Shown here: in pieces, positions 1-4,525 of the stretch | Numbering within the stretch: the stretch's first letter is position 1 | How the letters are laid out: the number at the start of each line of letters is the position of its first letter | Assembly (NCBI GenBank): GCA_011523315.1 | Contig: WTHE01000040.1 | Coordinates: 1-5,090 of the forward strand | Length of the DNA: 5,090 nt | Direction of reading: 5' to 3' | Origin: Candidatus Binatota bacterium | GTDB taxonomy: Bacteria; Desulfobacterota; Binatia; Bin18 | Position numbers and translations under genes: made by a program | The notes under the pieces: model-generated | Databases searched by the model: none | Seen by the model: only the letters and a program-made list of their open reading frames with translations | What the model was told of the DNA's origin: nothing

Positions 1-1
1 G

Positions 2-85
2 TCAGTGATTTCATTGGAAGCTCCTGGTGACGAAGTGGATGAAGAAGGAGAATACCACCGCTTTATTGTCCTGCGCCCGACCTAG
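2..85 (+). CDS. C-terminal tail of an unidentified protein (5' end outside window)
   Basis: An open frame enters from the left edge and runs 27 codons to a TAG at 83-85. The other two plus-strand frames close early (a TGA at 28-30, and a TGA as the second codon of the third frame). The visible tail is acidic in the middle (GDEVDEEGEY) and ends in HRFIVLRPT. That is too little to recognise a family, and no start codon or ribosome site for it lies in the window. The stop overlaps the stop of the convergent repeat-protein gene: both lie within CTAG at 82-85. The call rests only on the open frame and the gene-like packing, so it could be chance. Confidence 0.4.
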   Translation, partial: SVISLEAPGDEVDEEGEYHRFIVLRPT

Positions 86-1089
86 GTTTGAGCGGCCTCC
101 TTGGCCAGGGCGTCCAGGTTCTTAATCATTCGTAGGACCTGAGCGAACACATCCGTCGGTGTTTTGTTCCGTTCTTCACCGCGCGGCGCGTGTGGCAACT
201 CGATGTTCAGATGCAGTTTGATGCGTGCCATCTCTGCCAGCAAGAGGTTGGTCACCTCGAAGACTTCAGACGGAGTCACCCGCACCAGGGTCAGAGTCGG
301 GACGCTGGAGGAATCCATGCCTAGTCTGGTCTGAAGGTTAATGACCTTGTAGGTGGCCCTGAGCATCTGCTGGGCGACCTCCTTTGGGCGTTTTCTGCCA
401 TTCACTGCGGGGGGGTCGAGTTCGAGGTCAGCTCCGAGCCTGGCGGCGATCAATTCTATTTCGTCGTGAATACGCAACACATTCCCATACACATCGTTGG
501 GCGTGAGAGGGCGGCCCACAAGCCCGTCCAGCAAGAATGACGCATCCCCCAGGTTCTTATAGACAAATGAGGGCGTCTTCCCGCCAACAAGGGCAGCAGG
601 TTGGATTTCATCCTCAATGACGAGTTGGCTTTTCACCCTGCGTAGCTCTTCGATAATGGCCTGGACATTGCCAAAGACATCCTTGGGGACAATAGCCTTG
701 ACGGGTATTTGTCCGACCTCGGCTGGCGTGATACCGAATTTGCTTTGGACACGAGATACTTTCCGCATCACTTCCAGAGTTTTGGCGTAGACGTGAACCG
801 GCGCTCGACCTTCCTGAGGTTCAGCTTCGTTGGGGTAATCAGAGATACCCATCGCTTCCCTCAGAATTTCGACTTCCGCAAGAAGGTCCTGTGTCGCCTG
901 AAACACGTGACTCGGTGTAATGTCGCTATTATCATCCCCCGTCCCTTGAGCAGCCACCTCTCCCGTCCGGCTCCCGAACCACTCTGCCGCCCAGTCACCC
1001 CAACTCTCTTGCGCCTCCACCGGTCCGACTGAGAGCCCGGACAGTATGAGAGCGCACCCTGTCACTGCCTGCCAAATTCGTTGCTTCAT
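82..1089 (-). CDS. exported protein with eight degenerate 38-residue helical repeats, function unknown
   Basis: 335 residues. Residues 1-26 look like a Sec signal peptide: a basic start (MKQR), a hydrophobic core (about 8-21) and a likely cleavage after VEA (24-26). Residues 27-56 form a Trp-containing, Gly/Asp-rich linker. From residue 57 to the end the protein consists of eight repeats starting at residues 57, 95, 133, 171, 195, 233, 271 and 309. The spacing is exactly 38 residues except for the fourth unit (24). Each unit opens with a motif close to x-T-P-x-D-V-[FY]; the Pro and Val are kept in all eight and the aromatic in seven. A roughly 20-residue amphipathic helix-like stretch and a Pro/Gly-rich linker follow. 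There are no Cys pairs, haem motifs or recognisable catalytic residues, so a structural or binding role outside the cytoplasmic membrane is the likeliest guess. The ATG start is supported by a strong ribosome site. I do not recognise the family. It appears monocistronic, set apart from the upstream operon by a 346-nt gap. Confidence 0.85.
   Translation of the reverse strand: MKQRIWQAVTGCALILSGLSVGPVEAQESWGDWAAEWFGSRTGEVAAQGTGDDNSDITPSHVFQATQDLLAEVEILREAMGISDYPNEAEPQEGRAPVHVYAKTLEVMRKVSRVQSKFGITPAEVGQIPVKAIVPKDVFGNVQAIIEELRRVKSQLVIEDEIQPAALVGGKTPSFVYKNLGDASFLLDGLVGRPLTPNDVYGNVLRIHDEIELIAARLGADLELDPPAVNGRKRPKEVAQQMLRATYKVINLQTRLGMDSSSVPTLTLVRVTPSEVFEVTNLLLAEMARIKLHLNIELPHAPRGEERNKTPTDVFAQVLRMIKNLDALAKEAAQT
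85..921 (-). repeat. coding region of the eight protein repeats (114-nt period)
   Basis: This covers residues 57-335 of the repeat protein. Unit starts read ITPSHVF, RAPVHVY, IVPKDVF, KTPSFVY, LTPNDVY, KRPKEVA, VTPSEVF and KTPTDVF. The period is 38 residues (114 nt) with no slippage except in unit 4, which is 14 residues short and lacks the linker after its helix. The units are strongly diverged in sequence, so this is an old internal duplication held in register and not a recent tandem expansion. Confidence 0.8.
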
Positions 1090-1093
1090 TTTG

Positions 1094-1103
1094 CCTCCTC
1101 CTT
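1094..1103 (-). promoter_or_regulatory. strong Shine-Dalgarno site of the repeat-protein gene
   Basis: Read on the minus strand this is AAGGAGGAGG. The AAGGAGG core lies 7 nt before the ATG at 1087-1089. It fixes the start codon and predicts efficient translation. It is the best ribosome site among the minus-strand genes here. Confidence 0.8.
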
Positions 1104-1110
1104 AAGTTGG

Positions 1111-1123
1111 TATGTGATACATA
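1111..1123. promoter_or_regulatory. small palindrome just upstream of the repeat-protein ribosome site
   Basis: TATGT-GAT-ACATA is a perfect 5-bp inverted repeat around 3 nt, lying 7 nt upstream of the ribosome site in an AT-rich patch. It may be an operator or part of the promoter region: on the minus strand a TAATAT hexamer lies just upstream, without a convincing -35 partner. Short palindromes of this size occur by chance, so this is tentative. Confidence 0.2.
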
Positions 1124-1373
1124 TTACAAGGCCGTATAGCCGGAGCGTGTCGAGGATAAGCTACGCCGGGAGAGGGTGGTAGAGGCCGAGGGGGGTCGGG
1201 CGAAGATGCGGGCAGCAAAGCTACAGACATTCGATTCACATGTCAAGTCCATCCAGATGTCGGTACTGTCCTACAGACACTTTCAAGCTTTTGAGCGATT
1301 GAAAAATCAACTACTTAGACCGGTACATTCGGCATTTCAACTCAAATGAGGACAGGAGTGATGGAGCCAATTA

Positions 1374-1388
1374 CGTGCGGAACGCACG
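1374..1388. other. 6-bp GC-rich stem-loop downstream of the peroxidase operon
   Basis: CGTGCG-GAA-CGCACG is a perfect 6-bp stem with a 3-nt loop, 47 nt beyond the stop codon of the peroxidase gene. It could stabilise or end the operon mRNA, but no T-run follows on either strand, so it is not a standard intrinsic terminator. Confidence 0.3.
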
Positions 1389-1435
1389 CTTGTACTCAGC
1401 AGGACAGCGGATATTGCGAATGACCGCGCTCGGTT

Positions 1436-2452
1436 TCAGGGCGATAACTCTGGGGATTCACCAAGCAGCGTCTCGATGAACAGGACGATCACCGCCTTGT
1501 CTTCGTCTGGTGCCTCGTCTCCCAACTGAAACTCGAACATGACATCAACCGCATCGCGCAGGGTTGCAGCGCTTCCGTCGTGCAGATAGGGCTCGGTCAG
1601 GGCTGCCATTCGCAGGCTGGGGACCTTGAAGGCATGCCGGTCAGCAGTATTTCCGGTGATATTATACCGGCCAAGGTCGGCATCGGTGATGTTGTCCCGC
1701 TTCTTGAAGTAGTCGTTGATGACACCCAAGACCCGGAACCTGTCGCCTCCTACATTCACGCCTTGATGGCAGGAGACACAACCGTAGCTCTTGAACAAGG
1801 CGTAGCCGCGCTTCTCCAGGCTGCTGAGGGCTGTGCCATCGCCCTTCAGATACCGGTCGAAGCGACTGTTCGGGGTGGTGAGAGACTTTACAAATTCGCC
1901 GAGCGCGTTCGTGATGTTCCTACGGGTAATGCCGTCTGGATAGAGGGCCTTGAAACGCCGGGGATAGCTTTCGTGCTGATAGAGCTTGGAGACGACCTCC
2001 GGCCACAGACTTCCCAGATAGATCGGCGACTGCACGTGGACGTCGATCTGGTCTTCGACTGTATCCGCCCGCCCGTCCCAGAACTGCTTGAAGTTGAAAG
2101 CGGAGTTGAACACAGTGGGCGTGTTGACGAGCCCTGACTGCCCCCCGACCCCGATAGCAATCTTGCGGCCGTCGTCGCCACCGGCTCCGAGATTGTGGCA
2201 CGTGTGGCATGATAGGGTGTTGTCCTTCGATAATCTCGGGTCATAGAACAGCGTCCGGCCGAGCGGCAGCTTTTCAGCGTTTACCTCGACCTCTTCCGGG
2301 AGCGGCTTGATGGGTTCCTCAGCACGTATGTCGCTGACGAAGGCGGAATAAACGGTCAGCAGCATCAGAACCCAGCCGAATGCCCGGTCGTACACCGCGT
2401 GGGGCAGCCGGCGGCGAATCCTGGACAGCCCTTGGGTCAGATTGTCATGCAT
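1436..2452 (-). CDS. di-haem cytochrome c peroxidase family protein (CcpA/MauG-like), periplasmic
   Basis: 338 residues. A long basic N-region (RIRRR at 11-15) leads into a hydrophobic stretch (about 24-40) and a likely cleavage after IRA (42-44). Two c-type haem sites are present: CHTCH (82-86) and CVSCH (225-229). Other family marks are NTPTVFN (110-116), FWDGRA (124-129), FKVPSLR (275-281), PYLHDG (288-293) and M305, a candidate axial Met for the C-terminal haem. Members reduce hydrogen peroxide with electrons from small periplasmic cytochromes or azurin-type proteins; MauG relatives oxidise protein side chains instead. Aligning from the first haem His, W125 and Q135 fall where Pseudomonas CcpA has Trp94 and Gln104, but the distal His71 position is Val102 and the usual Glu-Met segment after Gln is missing. 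Peroxidase activity is therefore not certain. It is the last gene of the operon, 42 nt after the nitroreductase, with a weak ribosome site. No other in-frame start lies between it and the upstream gene's stop. Confidence 0.9.
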   Translation of the reverse strand: MHDNLTQGLSRIRRRLPHAVYDRAFGWVLMLLTVYSAFVSDIRAEEPIKPLPEEVEVNAEKLPLGRTLFYDPRLSKDNTLSCHTCHNLGAGGDDGRKIAIGVGGQSGLVNTPTVFNSAFNFKQFWDGRADTVEDQIDVHVQSPIYLGSLWPEVVSKLYQHESYPRRFKALYPDGITRRNITNALGEFVKSLTTPNSRFDRYLKGDGTALSSLEKRGYALFKSYGCVSCHQGVNVGGDRFRVLGVINDYFKKRDNITDADLGRYNITGNTADRHAFKVPSLRMAALTEPYLHDGSAATLRDAVDVMFEFQLGDEAPDEDKAVIVLFIETLLGESPELSP

Positions 2453-2494
2453 ATCTTCATTGTTTCGTGCAGAATCAGGGCGCTCATGGCGGCG

Positions 2495-3178
2495 TTAGGC
2501 TGGCGGCTTTCTGCCCGAATAGCCGGCTGGCCGGGGAAACGGGGTGCCGTAGGTGTTCAGCCAGCTGACTTCTTCGACCGCTCGGCGGGTGACCGGCCCG
2601 AAGCGGCCCATGGGGTAGCCAATGGGAATCAACGCATAGGTGGTGATTGTCTCCGGTAGGTCGAGGATTTTTTTCATCTCGGCTTCATACTGGGTCGTCA
2701 CCGAGGTCAGCGTGGCGCCCAAACCCAGCGCCCGGCAGGCCAGCAGGATATTCTGCACCGCCGGGTAAATGCTGCCGCTGATGATCCGAATGAAGTTATG
2801 GGCGTTGGGGCCTGTCTTACGCGCGGCGTGCAGGCGGCGCTCCCGCAGACACGGCACGAGCAGCACCGGCGCCTCGGCCAGGTGCTCGGCCAGGTAGGAG
2901 GCGGCGCGGACATTTTTGTCGTTTTCGGGCGTGAGGCTGGCTGCCGCGTACTGCTTCAGGGCAATCTGCCAGCCGCGCTGGTAGAGATCGGCAATGTGCT
3001 GCTTGCGTTCCGGGTCGGTTACCACCACAAAGCGCCAGGCCTGGACGCCACCGCCGCTCGGCGCCTGGGTGCCGGCCTCGATGATGCGATAGATCAACTC
3101 GTCCGGAACGGGGTCGGGTTTGAGGCGCCGCATGCTGCGGCAGGTATACATGATGTCAAACAGGTCGTGGTCAGTCAT
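2495..3178 (-). CDS. nitroreductase-family FMN oxidoreductase
   Basis: 227 residues, a normal length for the family. Such proteins are usually cytoplasmic FMN dimers that pass electrons from NAD(P)H to nitro compounds, quinones, enones or other electrophiles. FMN-phosphate residues are seen near the N-terminus (CRSMRRL, 13-19), followed by APSGGGVQAWRF (39-50), where the usual pattern is APSGGNxQPW; the flavin-contacting Asn is replaced by Gly44. The second half has GSIYPAVQNILLACRALGLG (135-154), which matches the central helix and Gly-rich part of the family. It then has IPIGYPMGRFGPVTRRAVEE (184-203), the common 'GYP.....P.RR.L.E' tail. No signal peptide. The ATG overlaps the upstream gene's stop by 8 nt, which suggests translational coupling; an AAGGAG sits 13 nt before it, rather far. 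The true substrate cannot be read from the sequence. Confidence 0.88.
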   Translation of the reverse strand: MTDHDLFDIMYTCRSMRRLKPDPVPDELIYRIIEAGTQAPSGGGVQAWRFVVVTDPERKQHIADLYQRGWQIALKQYAAASLTPENDKNVRAASYLAEHLAEAPVLLVPCLRERRLHAARKTGPNAHNFIRIISGSIYPAVQNILLACRALGLGATLTSVTTQYEAEMKKILDLPETITTYALIPIGYPMGRFGPVTRRAVEEVSWLNTYGTPFPRPAGYSGRKPPA

Positions 3179-3941
3179 GGTGATTGGGGTGCTCCTTTGG
3201 ATGAATCCGATACCTCAGCAGCTCTGTCACACTTTTTTGCGCTGTGCCTTCGCTGCTGATGGCTTTGACCAGACCGACGCCCCGGGCGTACCACTCGGTA
3301 TGCCGTAGCGCAAACTCCGCGCTCTTTTTACGCGGGTCTGGCACGAAGCTGATCGTCAGCGTTTCGACTCTGAGGCAGTTGCGAAAGGTGCCGGCCGGCA
3401 CCTGTATGGCGCTCGGATCGATCCAGGCCGTGGCCGATGAGCTGCTCTGCCCTCCCCTGGCCATGACCCGGGTGCTCAGGTCCATGCGCCAGCGTGTTCT
3501 CTCCACAAACGGACTCGGCATGATTTGATCCAGCCCCTGACCCAGCCGGGTGTCCCAGATCCGGTCGCCCTCGGAGTCCAGCCACGGATAGCGGTAGAGA
3601 AACCCGTTTTTACGAAAATAGGCAACCGTGCTTCTGGCCTCAGGGGCGCGGTCGGTGAGCGGCTCGTAGTCCTCGGCCACCACGTAGGACTGTTGGCCGA
3701 GCAGCGGCCAGTTGTCTTTGATGACGGTCTCGGTCATGTAGTAGTGATAGTCCCCGCCCGAGAACCTGACCTCATGGGTCCAGGTATTATGCATGGCCAG
3801 GGGGAAGAAGTCGGCCGCCGGCAAGCGGTCCGCCGCTGGCGGGGAGGCCAAGAGCGTGGCGAGTGCCCAGGCCATGACGACCGAGGTGGCGAACGCAAGC
3901 ATACCCATGCAGCATATACTGTCTGGTTCCCGACGGCGCAA
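3171..3941 (-). CDS. exported protein of unknown function with a C-terminal WYARGVGLVK motif
   Basis: 256 residues from a TTG start at 3939-3941, bounded by an in-frame stop a few codons upstream. ATG codons at residues 12 (3906-3908) and 14 (3900-3902) are alternatives. The TTG gives the signal peptide a basic N-region (RRR at 2-4), but neither start has a clear ribosome site. A hydrophobic stretch (about 14-33) is followed by Ala/Pro-rich sequence, so the protein is exported. There is no lipobox. The mature part opens with FFPLAMHNTWTHEV (45-58) and carries VPAGTFRNCLRVET (181-194) and EWYARGVGLVK (221-231). Exported proteins with a 'FPL..GN.WTY' start and a 'W YA.GVGLVK' end are common hypothetical proteins, probably beta-rich; no reaction is known to me. 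It is the first gene of the operon, overlaps the nitroreductase gene by 8 nt and is divergent from the sigma factor gene. Confidence 0.8.
   Translation of the reverse strand: MRRREPDSICCMGMLAFATSVVMAWALATLLASPPAADRLPAADFFPLAMHNTWTHEVRFSGGDYHYYMTETVIKDNWPLLGQQSYVVAEDYEPLTDRAPEARSTVAYFRKNGFLYRYPWLDSEGDRIWDTRLGQGLDQIMPSPFVERTRWRMDLSTRVMARGGQSSSSATAWIDPSAIQVPAGTFRNCLRVETLTISFVPDPRKKSAEFALRHTEWYARGVGLVKAISSEGTAQKSVTELLRYRIHPKEHPNHHD
3913..3920. promoter_or_regulatory. candidate overlapping -10 elements for the divergent genes
   Basis: On the plus strand TATACT (3915-3920) is a good -10 hexamer 62 nt before the sigma factor ATG, but no good -35 lies 16-18 nt upstream. On the minus strand TATATG (3918-3913) is preceded, with a 17-nt spacer, by TTGCGC (3941-3936), a weak -35. 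That minus-strand promoter would start transcripts near 3906, at the internal ATG of the exported-protein gene, and would rule out the TTG start. These are sequence resemblances only. Confidence 0.25.
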
Positions 3942-3961
3942 GCGTTTTCACAAACGGTCGG
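3930..3961. promoter_or_regulatory. nested inverted repeats between the divergent operon and the sigma factor gene
   Basis: The inner repeat is CGTTT (3943-3947), TCAC loop, AAACG (3952-3956). The outer arms are CCGAC (3930-3934) and GTCGG (3957-3961), contiguous with the inner stem on the right and separated by 8 nt on the left. Together they allow a bulged 10-bp hairpin 21 nt before the sigma ATG. It could be an operator for a dimeric regulator or a leader RNA hairpin. The position makes it interesting, but the size is modest. Confidence 0.3.
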
Positions 3962-3982
3962 CTGCGGTGTCTTTCTCTACAC

Positions 3983-4522
3983 ATGGCGACACATACCGAA
4001 CAGCGGGCCTTTGCCGAGCTGGTCACGCGCCACCAGGGTGCGGTGTACGGCTATCTGTTGCGTTTTACCCGCGATCCCCACGACGCTCAGGATCTGTTTC
4101 AGGAGACGTTCTTGCGCGCCTACCGGGCGTATCCGCGCGTCCAGAATCGGCCGGCTGAGACGAACTATCGGGCCTGGTTGATGCGGATCGCTATCAACGT
4201 GTCCAAGAACTACGCGCGTGACCGCCAACGCAGGAGCCGGGTGGTGGTGACGCGCAACCACGAGCAGACCGACGATACTGCATCGCCGTCTGGAAACGGA
4301 GCCGATATGGAGGAAACCATGGCTGCCAACGAGACGACCCGGACCTTGCTTGCCGTCATTGAAACATTACCCTTCCGGCAGCGCACCGCGCTTGTCCAAC
4401 GCCAGTTCGAGGGTCTGGACTATCAGGTCATTGCCAGCAATCTGGCGTGTTCTCAAGACACCGCGCGGGCGCATGTCTATCAGGCGCTGCGCAAGCTGCG
4501 GCTCGCCCTTCAGGAGGACTAG
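3983..4522 (+). CDS. ECF-type sigma-70 family RNA polymerase sigma factor
   Basis: 179 residues with the two-domain layout of extracytoplasmic-function sigma factors. Sigma region 2 spans about 10-84: core-binding DAQDLFQETFLRAYRAY (34-50), then the promoter -10 recognition and melting part YRAWLMRIAINVSKNYARD (62-80) and a basic RQRR. A polar, Asp/Gly/Asn-rich linker runs about 90-118. Region 4, which reads the -35 element, spans about 120-176 (LPFRQR at 129-134, then EGLDYQVIASNLACSQDTAR at 143-162). No extra domain follows, so control must come from a partner. The next gene, 3 nt downstream, begins with an anti-sigma domain, the classic arrangement. The ATG at 3983 has no visible Shine-Dalgarno site (the upstream run is pyrimidine-rich), hinting at low or conditional translation. 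ECF factors often activate their own promoter; I could not identify one with confidence. The target regulon is unknown; the divergent operon is the obvious candidate. Confidence 0.93.
   Translation: MATHTEQRAFAELVTRHQGAVYGYLLRFTRDPHDAQDLFQETFLRAYRAYPRVQNRPAETNYRAWLMRIAINVSKNYARDRQRRSRVVVTRNHEQTDDTASPSGNGADMEETMAANETTRTLLAVIETLPFRQRTALVQRQFEGLDYQVIASNLACSQDTARAHVYQALRKLRLALQED
4512..4517 (+). promoter_or_regulatory. Shine-Dalgarno site of the anti-sigma/alkyltransferase fusion gene
   Basis: AGGAGG lies inside the last codons of the sigma factor gene, 8 nt before the ATG at 4526-4528. It sets the start of the fusion gene just before the zinc-binding domain, so the anti-sigma part is translated as part of this protein. 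It also indicates that sigma and anti-sigma are made from one mRNA, the latter with the stronger ribosome site. Confidence 0.85.
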
Positions 4523-4525
4523 ACT

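Larger units (their letters stand above)
1090..1435. other. 346-nt intergenic region without a supported gene
   Basis: It lies between the start of the repeat-protein gene and the stop of the peroxidase gene, both minus strand, so it should hold the 3' end of the operon transcript and the promoter of the repeat-protein gene. I see the ribosome site, the 13-bp palindrome, a small hairpin at 1374-1388, and a 9-nt direct repeat (CTACAGACA at 1221-1229 and 1271-1279, exactly 50 nt apart). No convincing terminator with a T-run, RNA gene or long open frame is visible. Confidence 0.6.

Noticed and set aside
1221..1279. Direct repeat CTACAGACA at 1221 and 1271, 50 nt apart
   Set aside because: Only 9 nt long and two copies; nothing suggests an iteron set or attachment site.
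1361..1423. 20-codon open frame in the intergenic gap, preceded by AGGACAGGAG
   Set aside because: Too short and without a recognisable product; the GGAG is only 2 nt from the ATG and the flanking genes are on the other strand.
1580..2137. Plus-strand open frame of 185 codons inside the peroxidase gene
   Set aside because: It is antisense to a well-supported di-haem peroxidase whose haem motifs and family signatures span this stretch; it has no family resemblance of its own.
3525..4181. Plus-strand open frame of 218 codons running from the exported-protein gene into the sigma gene
   Set aside because: It is antisense to one real gene and out of frame with another, crosses the intergenic region, and its product looks like a GC-rich shadow reading.
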